Shown: positions 1 to 13,130, counted from the stretch's first letter. The stretch: 64,000 bases of DNA from Alligator mississippiensis (GCF_030867095.1 NC_081826.1:36868001-36932000); one strand, 5' to 3'. The notes: generated by a model not told the origin, from the letters alone. A program made the numbers and translations.

Positions 1-611
1 TAAATGCCCGGCTGATGACCCGTGCCAGCAGCGCTGGCGCGTGGAGTTTCTTCGGTGCCTCCGGCCCTGTGTGAGGTAAGCAGTCCCCTTGGCCACTGCG
101 GGGGTCTCCCAGTGCCCCCGCTCCCCTGGGACAAAGACAATGTAGCAACCGGGAAACCTCTAAACGTCACTAGGCTAGAGGCCCTGGTCTGAGTTAATCA
201 ACTCCAGGGACCAACTTTTGGGCTGAATATCTCCAGATTGACTGCTCCCAGAGCCCTGTTCAAAACTCATCAACGGACTCCCAAACCTGCACGTACATGC
301 GGACAACCCCTGGGGCTGACACATGCCATCCAGTAGCCACCAAGGGGGAAGTCCCACGAGGGTCAATGACCCCTGGATTGGGCAAACCTGAAAAGTGGGG
401 AGTCACCAAAGTCTGCCAAGGACAGATAAAAAGCAGTGAAAAGTGACCCTCAGCAGCGCCCTCGTGATCTCCAACTTGACCAGCACCTGACCTGTCCAGC
501 CAGAAGGACCAGCCGGCGACCCCCTTCTGGAAGATAACACCATGCTGAAAGAAACCTCGACGGCAGACTCCAGCACCTGTGGGATAGGTATACCTGACTC
601 TTGTAGCTCGC

Positions 612-656
<45 letters not shown>

Positions 657-1862
657 GACCAGCCCCAAGGTTTATGATTTAACTTCATTACAGTGTTTCA
701 ATCTGCCTAATAAACCAGAATTTTAAGGATCCCGAGTTGGACATTTGTAGCCAACAAGTGAATCCTGTTGCCCAGAAACTTCATGTTCCTGCTTTTATAT
801 GGGGACAGTAGGGAGTCAGGTGACACGGACCAACCACTCTGGTGACAGGGAGTAGACAAATGGCTAGGCCCTGCTGGAGGCCTCAGGCAAGACTTGCCCT
901 AGTGATATAGTTTGCCATGGGATGGTAGGTCTGACTGAATGGCTCCATTGACCAGTCCAGGGCCTGAGAATGTCATATCACTAAATAAATACAAAACAGC
1001 AGGATACTAAGTACTTAGTTACTCTCCAAAACATACCTCTGGAGCTGTAATTACTCTTCCACTGCAAATTAAAAATGAATAAAAAATCTGGAACTAACAA
1101 GCATATGTGCAGTCTGACCAATTAATAAAAACATAAGAACTGATTATGCATCTCTTTTCCCAGTTTTCTTCATTAGTTATATTGTCATATTTAAATGTAG
1201 ATTTCTCAGCACCAATTTTTCTTCTGCAGTATAACTAGTATAAAGATTGTGCACTGTTGGTGCTACAGATATAATACAAAAAGAGTAATTTAAAACATTA
1301 ATACTCTGTGGTGGCCTATTTTTGTGAAGGACCTCTGTCAGAGCAGAAAATATACATGAGAGAGATGATAGCGCAGGTTGGGCCCTGTAAACAGGGCAGG
1401 ATGTCCCTTTAAGAGGGAACGATCAGCCTTGTTAAGCAAACCCAGCTGAGAGGCATTGGGACAGCAGGGAGTGTCCCACTGGGGGCTTTAAAAGCTCCCA
1501 GAAGAGTAAGCAAAAGGGAGGAAGTAAGTTAGGAGTGGAACAGTTTGCTATGAGGAGGGGGCCAGGTTGATGTGCAGGGGCCAGAGGCAAAGGGCAGAAA
1601 GATTTGCTTTTGTCTGTCCATTTGTTTATTGTTTAAGTACTGTATTTTATTTGGGAGGACTGGTTGAGGGAGCAAAAGCCATCCGCAGAAGCCAACCCAA
1701 TTACAGGAGTTTAGGCAGTTAGATAAGCTCACTATTTATGCTTTATGCCAGAGGTTGGCAAACTCTGCATTACCTCATCAATCTACAATTAACCAGACAC
1801 CATAAAATAACACTGTAAAACAAGGTGTCCTTGTAAGATCTTTCAAGTTGTTTCCCCGTAGA
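1..1862. other. Intergenic stretch, no gene seen
   Basis: Short open frames here are scattered and have no recognisable domain. The first 760 bases are moderately GC-rich and end near an AATAAA-like signal. The part at 1310-1745 has a TTTAAA element and also looks repeat-derived. Both could be old dispersed repeats, possibly solo-LTR-like, but I could not match ends or target duplications, so no family is assigned. Confidence 0.5.
615..654. repeat. (TG)n microsatellite
   Basis: About 20 uninterrupted TG dinucleotides. It produces a spurious His-Thr repeat reading frame on the minus strand. Confidence 0.97.
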
Positions 1863-1870
1863 TCATAGGT

Positions 1871-2057
1871 CAGGAGCGGGCAATTATTTCAGGCGGAGGA
1901 CCACATACTCAGTTTTGGCAAGCCATTGAGGGCTGTATGACAGGCAGCCAGGAGCAGATAAATATTAATTTTCTAAATTGTTTAGGGGCCCCGCAGGCTG
2001 GATAGAATGAGCTGGCGGGCCACATGTGGCCCGCGGGCTGCATTTTGCCCACCTCTG
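1871..2057. mobile_element. Short non-autonomous hAT element
   Basis: It begins CAGGAGCGGGCAATTATTTC and ends TTTTGCCCACCTCTG, which are imperfect terminal inverted repeats. A perfect 8-bp duplication, TCATAGGT, flanks it at 1863-1870 and 2058-2065, as expected for a hAT insertion. Its ends match those of the longer copies at 22572-23859, 26071-27060 and 30622-31988, so this is a short internal-deletion form of the same family. It has no coding capacity. Confidence 0.9.
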
Positions 2058-2065
2058 TCATAGGT

Positions 2066-5000
2066 GCTTGACTTTCTCATGGCTGCTATAGTGTAAGTTG
2101 TCTCAATTTTTCATGAGAGGTTGTGACTCAAATGACTCATTATGTCATTCAAATCCAAGTTTAGCTTAGTGGATTTCAGTCAGAAGTAACAGCTCTGAAG
2201 TCTGTTGTGTGAGTTTCTTTATTTGAGGAACATGGTTTTAGAAGTGGGGTACTGAGTGATTTTGTTATTCTTCTTGCATACATTCAAAATACAGGACTTT
2301 CACTGAAAATTTGTGATTGGTTTAAGTACTGATAGCTCAGCCTTACTACAGGCTCAGCGAAGGTGAAAATATACCACATGAAAGATCATATCAACATTAT
2401 GACATTCAAGAGTACCCTGCAAAGCATGCTATTATATCAGTGTACCAATTCAAACATTTTATTTGAAAGTCTGAATAAATACATGACTTGAATATAAATC
2501 AAGATAAACATTAAGAACCAGCTTACTAAAGATTTCTAACTAAATGTTTGTCATTAATTAATTCTAACATTTAAAAAATTGTGCAAGAGATCACTTGAGT
2601 GTCTCATGCATTGCAAGCATGTTTTTGATTAAAGTGAAAAACTTCACCTGAAAAACACAAATGTATACATTTGTCTTGGTTATTAGCAAGCTAAACTTGT
2701 TAAAATTAGAAAAACAACTCCTAGCTTTATACAATGAATGGTACTGTTGTGGGAAATAAATTAGTACATCATCCAAGCACAAAGTAGAAAGAATCATATT
2801 CGATTTATTTCTGACCACGTATAAGCTAGTGTGATATTTTTAAAAAGCATTATAATCAAAATTCAATAGAAGTAATTTAAGGTGATAAATATAAAATGCT
2901 GTGCATACATGATACAATCTCAGATGGAATCTAAAGTGCAGTATTTCTCAGTTAAATCTCATAATTTATGCTGTTTTAGGAGTTGGGGACTTTCCAAGAT
3001 ATTGAATGCCTTGTATAGGAAAAAAATGACATTTTAAAGTCCCTTCACTGAGTGCTCATTCTGCTCTTATTGTGGTAAATGGTAAAATTACCTTTGATTC
3101 AATGAAGCAAGAAGGACTCAAACCAATTTGTATAATGAGCAGAGGAGATGGAGGTCCCGAGTAACAAATAGAACAGTGTGGTGGAGAAAATTGTTTGATT
3201 CCAGATTTATTCCAGCTTGGACCTCCTGTTTAAAAAATAAATGGCCCATCACCAGCTATTCACCATCCCTTCCTGATTCAGTGGTATCCTAAATGAAGTT
3301 ATAAAAGATATAAACTCTGCCCATTTGGTCCTGTTGGGACATAACCAAGATCTAGAACTAACTGTTCAAACAGTTTAGTAGCAGTCCAGTCCAGCTATAC
3401 TCAAGTTCTCTCAGTCACTTATAAGGGTGAATCTATACACACATCTATGTGTTTTATTGTGCACTAATTTGGCCCAAGAACCAAATCCTTTCCTTATTTA
3501 AGACTGCCACACAAGGGTGATATTAGCAGAATACCAGATACTGACTGTATGACTTGCATAAGTTCTGCCCACCTCCAAATACAAGATTAGATAGGTGAGG
3601 GCCACCACAACACACTTATTGACACTAGTTACTGTCCCTTGAGCAAAAACCTCTGCTAGTGCTTGCTGCTGACAGATACATAGGGGGTAGCAGAAGACTA
3701 GATGGGTCTCCTTACTCACATATCATACCTCTTATGGATATAGTGTTCATGCTGGCATATTAAATTGGTATATTTCTTAGTGTACTCTGAAGTTCTGTAA
3801 AGGCACACCTAATTCGCTGCTTTTAGTAGGACGTGAACAATTAGAATTTTTTGCAATGGGAAGGTACTTAACTCCTTGGAAGAGGCACTTGACTAAAAAT
3901 GTTCAAACTTGGCTATCTAAAGTTAAGCCCAGAAATAGGTTGCCTTTGATCTAAATTTTAAAATGGCTTGGAGTTAACAGCATACATTGGAAGCTACAAA
4001 TGCTCAGCACTTCTCCATGCTTAAATATGAGCTTAGGTTCCTACCTCTAGGAATTCAGGCTTGAAAATGTTGGCTTCAGCACCTTGGAAACTAGGCCCTG
4101 ATATTTTACTCATCTGGCTCTTATATTCTGTAATTCTAGTTATCTCAAGAGCTCTAAAGTCTAAGTGTAAAGGTACATAGGTCCTGGCCTTGCAAACCCT
4201 TTCATATACTCTTTACTTAAATTATTATTACTTACGGTCAAGTCCTACTGCTGGTTTATTATGCTTTGGAAAAATAATTAGAAATCTAGATGTTCAGTCA
4301 TAATTTACTCCAGAAGAAAAATGCCTGCAATGAAGGAATTTCAAATATAGAGAAAAGATTTTGAAATATATATAAACACTTATCAGTGTAATTATAGATA
4401 TGAGTGTATGCTTTGTACTAGTTTTTGCTATATGCTGCTTCCTTTACTCCCATTAACATTAGTGAGTCTGCTCATGAAAGTAAAGCAAATAAATTATCTT
4501 AACTGGGTTCAACTATCTTTATAATTTGTTTTTAATTGACACAGTTTGGTGTTTCTCTTCTGTATGAAAAGCCCTGTCCATTTCATCCGTGTGGAAACAG
4601 ACTTCATACTTGTTTTATAGTTTTCTCACCTGGAGAACGTGAGAGGCAGAACTCTTGATCAAACAGACAATGGAGAAGCAAGTCCACTGACATCTAGGAA
4701 TGAACTGAGTTGAAATCACAACAGGGCATTTTCTTAATCCTCTTCCTCTCTCATGTGTCAGTTGCATGATGAAGTTTACTGCCACCTATCAGATGTGGAA
4801 AGATAACAGGAAAGACACTGATGGGTGTAGTTCTTCAGGTTTTAGCTGGAAAGCTTACTTTTTTAAGAGCGTGAAATACTTAGCTTGATGTCAAATTAAA
4901 TTAAGAGCTCAGTCAAAATCATTATGGGCTCTAGAGGCTTTTCTAAGTGTGGATTTAGGAAACATAAGTAACACATATGTGGGGATGGGGGAGGGTTGGG

Positions 5001-6848
5001 AAGGTAACAGATGAGGATTACTAGCCTGCAAAGCAGCTTGATAATACTTTAATCAATGCCTGGAACAAATTCAAAGTAATCATAGGAACAAATTCAAGGT
5101 GGATTTTCTACACAAGAACTGCAGAACCATTCATGAAAATCTGGACAGGAAATCCTTGCTATGTAACAAAATACATTAAAAACATAGTACTTATGAAAAG
5201 AGAGTTTATATTTCCAAATGTATTTGTAATAAAACAGTGCTCTTTTAGTTAATATACTGATGTTACTCAGTCAACTACTCTGGAAGCTGATGTTTTGTTT
5301 ACCTATAAAAGGCATTATGCTGCTTTTCTGACTCAGAGGCATTGTGGGAAAGGATCAATTCCACAGCAGTTTATTCCTCATCAGCCTCTCAGCTGATGAC
5401 CCTGCTTTTGATGATTTGTGATACCTGCCCACTAGAAACTATAAAAGGATCATCAATTAATATACCATATGCCACTGAACATCCATCAGATGATAATGAC
5501 ATTAAGCCATTTCTAACCTGGTCAGTATTTATGTCTGTAACCTAGCAGTAAAAAAGCTCTGCAGCCCTTTCCAAGTACTCTAAATTATCCAGTTCTTCAG
5601 TTTTTTACTGGTTAATATTGACGATGGTGCACATGTATCTTGATTCTGGAAGAATAACATATATTGGAATGTACTCTCCAGGTATCCTTGTTCTGTGGGC
5701 CAGAAACTCACTTCATGCTGATTTACTTTTAGTCCATGTGCCTCTAATCAGTTTTGCTTGTGCTGTGTTTAGCTTGGTGAACTGTTAAAAATGGAGGAAA
5801 CAAAATTGGGTTTATGATCCATAGCTGGATAATGTCTATTTATAGCACAGAATTATATTTTCTATTGTGTCTCTTAATTGTCTTTGATTTTGTATAACAA
5901 ATCTAATTTAATTTTATTTAATTGTGATACTCTGATAAACAGTATTGTGGTCTTATGTTCCATTAATCTTTCATATGTGACATCCTACTATGTACACCTG
6001 TAGAATCTCAGTTAGTCAAAACTGTTCCTAGCATTTGTTCTATTTTTACTCTTCCTTTGTGTAGGCATTTGATCCTGCATATGGGATCTTTAGCACTATA
6101 CTCGGTGTACTGTCTTATTCTGGCTCTAGGACCAAGATGACTCTAACTAGCCTGAGGAAATCATGACACTTGTTTGTGCTCCAGTTTATTTTGATCCAGA
6201 GTGATTCAGTAGGTGAAAGGTTAGTGCTGTGTACGTGCTCAGTCAAACATGTCTTTCCTCTTTACCACCTCTGTACTTTAACAGTGTTGAATCATTTCCA
6301 ACAGTGCTATCAATATTTTTGTAAGTGCACTAGAGAAACAGAGATGATAATACCTTATCCTAAATGTAGAGTAATATGGGAAAGTCTAAAAGATCAAAAA
6401 GATGAATTGGTATGACTTCCATAAGCTTCACTTGTGTATTTAATTATATTAAAAAGATTAAAAGATAAACTGAGGAATCCTGGCATTTCTATCACCAGTT
6501 CCTTGTATCATCCTATGACAACTGTAAACATCACCTCATTGAATCCTTCTTTATGCATTAGGTAATCTATTATATGTGCACTAGATTATCTCTGTACTTC
6601 TCTATATCTTCCCTGTGCACTGGGTTCCTCTGTTCTGGGTGGTTGGGATTGAAAATAAAATTCTGGTTATGGTTCTCTCCTCTCACCACTAAGCAGTGGT
6701 GCTCCTGTTGGATGGCTACACACTTCAGCTGCTTCTAGCTCTGAACAACAGAGGCACACTACAGTGCCTAGGAAAGAAACATAATTTCCAACCCCAAAAC
6801 ATTCATGAGTCAAGCCACACAAAAATTACAAGATAGACCTAAAAACAA
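2066..6848. other. AT-rich intergenic DNA, no gene seen
   Basis: No coding exon, RNA gene or clear transposon was recognised. Open frames are under about 81 codons, without motifs, splice context or composition bias. Confidence 0.5.
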
Positions 6849-6849
6849 T

Positions 6850-6901
<52 letters not shown>
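6849..6901. repeat. (TCTA)n tetranucleotide microsatellite
   Basis: About 13 tandem TCTA units with almost no interruption; a likely length-polymorphic locus. Confidence 0.95.
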
Positions 6902-6902
<1 letters not shown>

Positions 6903-9900
6903 AAAAGTTGGATCCATTTGATTGGCCTTCTGGTGTTTGAGTCTTTAGGGGACAAGTTTTGAAGCTGTCCTCCACAACAACTGGATTAAGAAACTTTTCT
7001 TTTTTAATGAAGCTGAGATTCTTATATGATCACGTAAACTTTATATGTCTTATATGAGTACTCAAGTCTTTAAAAGACACATCAACTATCACAGGAGTTG
7101 GCAACACTGGTGGAAGAGGAAGAGGAGGAAATAGTCTCATTCCCTCACCTGCAGAAGCTAAATTTGATCCCACTGCCTAAGTCTGCTGACAAAAAGAACG
7201 GAAGAAGGAGCATGGGGGAGGAGGGAAAAGGTGGCCCAACGGAAGATACATGATAGGGAAAGAAAAGGAAATGTCTTAGTTAAGTTCAAGAGGTCACAAA
7301 ATCTGGGGAGAGTTGCCATAAGTAAAATATTCCTCATACATCTGTTCAAACCAGCCCCATGCTTCAAATCATTGGGCTGTTCTGTCACTGATTTTAATGT
7401 GTACTTGCTTCATTCCAAACAATGGGTTCTTTCCTGCTGCCATGTGCCTGTGCTCTGTCAAGGAGGCAAAACATAAATTTACTGCACACCCAGCAGTAAA
7501 TACTATGAGGAGAAATCGTGTTTGGATAAAAATGAGAATGCAGTATGGCTGTCATGCTATAGGAATTTGGGGCAATCCCAAGGCTGTCTATGTGGTTTGT
7601 CCTCAGGTGACTTTGTATCCCAGAACAAAGATAGAGTTGTTTGCTTAAGCTGCAGCCACCTAGGAAATATACACCATCCATTTTGTCCTCCAGTGACTTT
7701 TTATCTCGTGGGAACAATATGTATATGTATACACATACACAGAGCTGTAGAGTGTTGGAAGATCATGCTAAGTTTTAGGACTGAGGAAAATTAAAATGAG
7801 GAAGGAAGGAAATTACATTGTTTCAGTTGTCTTGCATCGCTGCCTGTCAAGACAAAATGGCAGTACAGTATTGTTCTGCATAGTTACACATTAAGAAATA
7901 CTTGAGCTGTGACATAAGTTTTATATTACTGCATTATTATCACTAATGGTGGAAGATTGTGTAAACTGATGGCCTGTCAACTCATTCACATTTGTACAGT
8001 GACTTTAAAAACTCAGCTTGATTCATTTCCAAAGCATTTTAATTACCCATGTTAAAATGTTTGGAGGAATGAATTGCATCTTTGTCAGCCATCATTTTTT
8101 GCCTTTTACCATGCCCCAAAGCTTTTTAAATATTTACTGACTCTCTGTTTAGTTGTATGCTAACTTCAAACTCCTTTTTCTGCCGTACAAAACTAGCCTT
8201 TCCTCATAAATTTCCAAGCTTGTCTGCCTTTATACTTGCCTTGGAAATATTCAAACAAACTCAAATGAAATGGAAAATATCAAAATAAATCAGTAAACAA
8301 TTTTCCCTACAGGGAGATTATTAAAAATATGAACCATTCATGACAGGTGTTAGTCACATCACTTCATATGCTGCTGGAAGGTTCTCCGATTCTGTGACGA
8401 TCAGAGCAGAACAAGATGATTCTATATACAATAGAATATTGCCAAAACGATGCCAGCCGTAACATCATTTCTTTTTCCCATGTCCACTCCCTGTTGTCCC
8501 TATACATAAACATCTCCTCAAAACTGTTCACCAAACTACCTTTCCTTTTCAAACAAATCTCTCCTAAAAACTTGTTTCTGTCAGGCTGCCTAACAGAAAT
8601 GAGTTAAACAATAAAATATAAATGTTAAATACAATATAATAATACTTTCACAAGCATGTGCATTAATTACTAAATTATCCCTGTAGTCACATCGTTATTA
8701 TATCTTTTTCCCTTCCCTTCTTTTTAGTCTGTTAATGATTCACACTTATTGTGCCTTGCCTGACTTTCATTTGGAGCAGAAGTTATGTCTTCACTTGTTT
8801 ATGTGAAGCATTTATACACTCTGGGGTGTTTAATAACAACAAGCAAATGTTTTAGAGGCCCTGGAGCCACCCATTTGCTGCATCTCAATCTGGCAATATC
8901 CTCTCACCCACCCAGTCCTGGCTATCATCTGTCTTAATTTTCCAAACAACAGATAAGTAATGGAGATCTCCAAAATGTATAGCAAAGGGCAAACATTAAT
9001 AGCAGGCATCTTTCTCCACAGGAAGGCTGCATACAAATGTAATAAATAAATTTATACCAGAGACAGAAAGACATTTTGGTATTTTCTCGTTCACATGTGC
9101 ATACATTACCTTCATATTTGGTTTCATACAAGTAGTAATCAATGTGAGGCTTGTGGGTTGTATTTACTTATTTAATTCTGTTTCTACTCCTCTCAAATAT
9201 AACCCCCAATGCAGCGTTCCCAAATTTTCAAAATATGGTAACTCCTTAATTGTTGTCCTGTCCCCCCCCAAATTCTGGCTGTTTTTATATCCTTGAGTAG
9301 TAGCTTGCAGGTAGAACATGTGGAGCTGGGTGAGAACGGAGGGTAGCACCACAAGCACTTTAAACTGGTGTGACCAAATGAACTACAAAATATACTTAAG
9401 AAGTCTTCTGACTTTAAAGCTCCTGTTGATTTATTCATATAGCACCAGCACAGCCAGCTGAACAGCTCCTGTAAGGAAACCAGATTTATATGCCAGTTCA
9501 TCATCTTTTCACTGAAGTGACTGGTGAATGGGAGTGTGGGTAGTTAGTAAGAGGACCAAAAAAGAATGAAAAGGAGGAAGTAGACACATCCTTTGTCTCT
9601 GCATGCTGCAAAATTTTAATCTTATTTTTTTTTTCTAAATTGAGAGGTATTAACTTGTCTAATAGTATGAAAACTTTCTATGTATTGTTATAAAAGAGTA
9701 TGGTGGCACCGATGTGTGTTTAAGCTTACAATCAACCCAGCTCTCTAAGTGGGTTCCTAGTCAATCTAGCTGGGGAGCCAAAGATGGTTGAACATAATGT
9801 TAGCCTCGGCTGTGTCCCCATGAGCAGGAACGTGTGGTTTGTGATGCCTCCAAGCCTTTTGTGGTGCACATCAATCCATTTGCTGTGCTGCATATTTGCA

Positions 9901-10230
9901 GCATGGTGGCAAAATTAGATGCCAGGAAATCCTGGTGTCTAAAACAGCTGCACCAAAAAGGCAGGGAGGCCCCCAGGTAAGGCTGCTGGGGCCAGCCTTC
10001 ACTACCCCACCTGGGGCAATTTGCTGTACATGCGCAGGTGTGTGCCATGGGGCAACTACCTGCTGCTGCCATTTTTCCCTGGGGAAACGCGTGTTCCCTT
10101 GTGGTGATGTGCCCATCATGTCTGTGCACAGTGGGTACAAAAACTGGCATGCCATAAGCAGGCTGTGAGACGATAAACCAGGAGCCTGAGCTGAACCTTT
10201 GACTCTTGACACATTATTATAAACAAAAGT
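6902..10230. other. Intergenic DNA upstream of the AZIN1 promoter
   Basis: No gene is supported. Overlapping short frames at 7158-7794 and 8830-9504 lie on both strands, lack domains, and look like chance frames. The last part (9955-10105) belongs to a dispersed repeat described separately. Confidence 0.5.
9955..10105. repeat. Dispersed repeat, copy A
   Basis: Contains GGCTGCTGGGGCCAGCC followed by a CCCACCTGGGG block and TCCCTGGGGAA. The same ordered blocks recur at about 63385-63560. This shows a shared repeat of unknown family rather than coding sequence. Confidence 0.55.
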
Positions 10231-10617
10231 TTCTTGGCGTCCAAGGCAAGGAGAGTTTTGTACCATCGGCATCATTTTGTCCTAGAACTGGTTCAGAAAG
10301 CCAGGGGCCCCGTCCTCCGCGTAGTCTTTCCGGTGAGCCTGGATAGCGATACGGCTGCGGGATGCCCTGCTCCTAGCCGGCAGGGCAGACGGGGGCACGA
10401 CAGCGGTCGCCCCCCGCGGATCCCTGCTGCGCCCAAACTTGAAACCCAGCGGCAGCAGGTGTCTGCTCGGGCGGCCCCAGGGACTCCCGTGACTTCGTGG
10501 CTCATTAAAATCGACCCACTCCCTTGCAAAGCTCCTCTGCACCCGTGCCCTCCACCCCGCCCGGCAGCAGCGCCGGCCCCGGCCCCGGCCCAGCCGCTCG
10601 CACTCCCGGCGCGGGAA

Positions 10618-10627
10618 GGGGCGGGGC
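10618..10627. promoter_or_regulatory. GC box (Sp1/KLF type)
   Basis: The sequence GGGGCGGGGC lies about 190 bp upstream of the TATA-like element and just before the CRE, inside the CpG island. Confidence 0.55.
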
Positions 10628-10636
10628 CGCCCGCCG

Positions 10637-10644
10637 TGACGTCA
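10637..10644. promoter_or_regulatory. Full palindromic CRE (CREB/ATF site)
   Basis: A perfect TGACGTCA lies about 210 bp upstream of the inferred start site. A related half site, TGACGCA, is at 10787-10793, closer to the TATA-like box. The ornithine decarboxylase gene family is known to respond to cAMP signalling, so control by CREB/ATF factors is plausible. Binding itself is inferred. Confidence 0.65.
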
Positions 10645-10725
10645 CGACAGACAGCGCTCCTAAGCCGCGCTCGGGTTCGGGCGCCGCGACCTCCCCCCGG
10701 GCGACAACAGGCTCCAGCCGCCGCC

Positions 10726-10735
10726 GCGCATGCGC
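10726..10735. promoter_or_regulatory. NRF1 palindrome
   Basis: GCGCATGCGC is an exact match to the core consensus of nuclear respiratory factor 1, common in CpG-island promoters. Confidence 0.6.
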
Positions 10736-10816
10736 GCTGAGACCCGCCAGCGGCGAGAGGCGCGCTCCCGCCATGTCCACGCTGCGTGACGCACCGGCCC
10801 CGCCCCCCCGCGCCAC

Positions 10817-10822
10817 TATAAG
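10817..10822 (+). promoter_or_regulatory. AZIN1: TATA-like core promoter element
   Basis: TATAAG within CACTATAAGAGACC stands alone in very GC-rich DNA. Its position predicts transcription starting about 25-32 bp downstream, near 10846, which fits exon 1 ending at the strong donor after 11167. The exact start site cannot be read from sequence alone. Confidence 0.6.
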
Positions 10823-10845
10823 AGACCGGCCGCGCGCGCGCCCGC

Positions 10846-11167
10846 CCGCCTGCCCGCCCGCGCCGAGTCAGCCCGCCCGCGCCGACAGCACCGCCGCCGC
10901 CACCACTGCCACTGCCATTGCCGCTCCCCGCGCCCGCCCGCCCGCAGCCGCCGCCGTCCCCGCCCCGCCCCGCTCCGCGCCTGCAGCCTGTGCCCCACGG
11001 CCCCGGCGCTGCGCTGCGCCCCCCCGCCGGCCGCCCCCGCAGCCTATGGCCCTGGCAGGCGCCGCTGCCGCCGCCCCGATTTCTGCTGCACGATCCCACC
11101 TCCCTCTTTAAAAATTCCGCCGAAAAAGAGAAGACGATTTTCCAAAGCTTTCGGGCCGTCGCCTCAC
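10846..11167 (+). other. AZIN1: AZIN1 exon 1 (5' UTR)
   Basis: The 3' border is a strong donor, CAC|GTGAGT, at 11167/11168. The 5' border is inferred from the TATA-like box. The exon is very GC-rich except for its last 70 nt, where an A-rich stretch carries the AUU start of the upstream conserved frame. Joining it to exon 2 keeps that frame open, which is independent evidence that the splice is real. Confidence 0.75.
11046..11111 (+). CDS. Short AUG upstream ORF (21 codons) in exon 1
   Basis: Runs from an AUG with C at -3 and G at +4 (a middling context) to a TAA at 11109-11111. It would encode a small Ala-rich peptide starting MALAGAAAAAP. Its stop lies 2 nt before the AUU that opens the conserved upstream frame, in a different frame. 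It exists in mRNA only if transcription starts upstream of 11046, as the TATA-like box predicts. No conservation data are available here. Confidence 0.35.
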   Translation: MALAGAAAAAPISAARSHLPL

Positions 11168-13087
11168 GTGAGTACCGGCCGTCATGGGGGGGGCAGCTGC
11201 GGCTCTAACATGGCGGCGCGGGGGCGAGCCGGGCCCCGGGGGCTGCGGAAGGGGCTCCGCGGCTGCCCCAACATGGCGGATCCCTGCGGAGGGCAGCCCG
11301 CTGCGTCCCGGCCCGCCGCGCCGCTCCTCTGCCTGCCCCGCGGCTGTCTGCTGCGCGGGGCGGACAGCTCCGGCGGGCGGGCTGGAGGATAGAGCCCCCC
11401 CCGCCCCGCCCTGCACTGGGAGGGTTTCCGCGGGCGCTGCCTCTCCCGGGCGCGGGGTAGAGCGGATGCCCGAAGCGGGCCCGGTAGCATAGCAGAGGCG
11501 TCTCCTCGCCTGTCTCTCAGAGGCCATGTTGTGTCTGATTGTGACTATCCATCCGGGGTTTGCTGGCTTGGTGTTGCACATCTCCTTCCTGCCCTGCCGC
11601 CGAGCATCTGTGCCTGCCGCCAGCTGGGGTCTGTGTGGGTGCTGCCTTCACAGGTCCTGATGCGGCTGGAAGCTGGGGGGAGAGGCCTGGGATGGTGCAC
11701 AAATGGCCTGTGCGGCTGCTGCTGCTGTGGGGGGCGGGGGATGTCTGGATGCCCCATGGAGGCACGGGCACCCTGGTTTAACATGGAGGTGCCCGCAGAA
11801 CGGGTCCAGTAAAGGAAGGAAAGTCCAACCTCTATCCTCTCCCCTCTTGTTCAGCTTCTCCACTTTTTTGAGGTGAAAGTCTCCCTCCCCTTTCCCATTT
11901 GCCTCAAGGACACACGTTCTCCCCTGTCAGGATAACAGTAAGGTGGCTGCTGCTGCCCGCCAGCTCTTCTGGAAGCCTCTTGGTTAAGCCTCAGCCATGC
12001 TGATTTGGTTGCCTGGAGGAGTCTGTGTGGCCTGATTGGTTATGTCCCTGTCAGTCACTGGTGGCTTGTGGAGAGTGTAGGAAGGAGGGTTGAGTCATTG
12101 CTGAGCTGCCGGCCTGATGCTGGCTGCTGCTGGTGTATCCAGAGTGATGTGTGATGTCTTTGTGCCGTGGTCCCACTGCGTGCTCTGTGGGAAGGGCACC
12201 CCAGCAGTCTGGGTGGGGGGGTCACAAGCTGGGCACAGAAAGGGGCTATGGGGTAGGAAGAAGGGAGACATTGTGGGGATTGTAGCACCTTGCAATGACA
12301 TACTGCAGAGGTGAAATAGTTAAGGATACAGTAGTAGGTTGTCAGCATCTTGGATTTTATTTGGATTATAGTCTAGACCAACTCAGTAGTTAGAACAAAT
12401 GTGTGGCTCTAATAGGGTGGCTTCAAATTGTAGCCAAGGAGAAAGGCAAGCAAGAATAGAGCTTCTCCTTGAGGTCTTTCTGAAACATATTTTCTGCAGT
12501 GCACATTCCTGCATGCCCAATAAATGTCAGTAGACAGGAGCAAAAGTATTGTTACAGCCATTCCCCAATTGCTGTGCTTCACGCTGTCTGCAGCAGTCTC
12601 CAGTGTGGGAGTGCTGCTTGATTGCATGGCCTCAGTGGAATATAACTGCAGTGTCTGGAGCTGGGAGTGTGTAGCAGTTATAAAACAGATTACCTCTAGC
12701 CCCATCTTTCTGGGCCGCTAGTCAGAGTTGGGCCTTAATTTCTTGAGCTACACAGTTTTATAAGTATAGGTGAGTTGAAACGTTGTTCTGGTTCTTCTCC
12801 CTTTCCCTAATTCAGGAGTTGCTGCCTAAGAAGGTACTACACTTGCTTGTTGTTCCTCTGTTCTTGAATGAGGCAGCAGCGTTTTGGGTAGGGGGTTGTA
12901 GTGAATAATAGTGGTAGTAGGAGGAGTTTGTTCCAGTCTGGACTGGTCCAGTCTAGTTCTTTCCTTCCTGTCACTCTGAACAATGCTGCTGCTGCTGTGG
13001 CTTGCGACACTGCATTCTCTTCTCTTCTCCACCCCCGCCCCCTGGGTCTCCAGCTGTAGTGAGTGCTTGCTGTAGTGGTGCTCCCTC

Positions 13088-13130
<43 letters not shown>

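Larger units (their letters stand above)
10230..11500. promoter_or_regulatory. AZIN1: CpG island covering the AZIN1 promoter, exon 1 and start of intron 1
   Basis: G+C and CpG rise sharply against the AT-rich flanks and fall again after about 11500. Many long frames cross this block on both strands (up to 268 codons). They are products of the low stop-codon density of GC-rich DNA, with Arg/Ala/Gly/Pro-rich composition, and are not genes. Confidence 0.9.

Noticed and set aside
1310-1745. LTR-like stretch with TTTAAA and AATAAA-like features
   Set aside because: No paired ends, target duplication or recognisable viral protein; left unassigned.
10293-11099. Long minus-strand frame (268 codons) across the promoter, and sister frames on both strands
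   Set aside because: All are Ala/Gly/Arg/Pro-rich frames inside a CpG island where stops are rare. No domain, and they cross the TATA-like box and exon 1.
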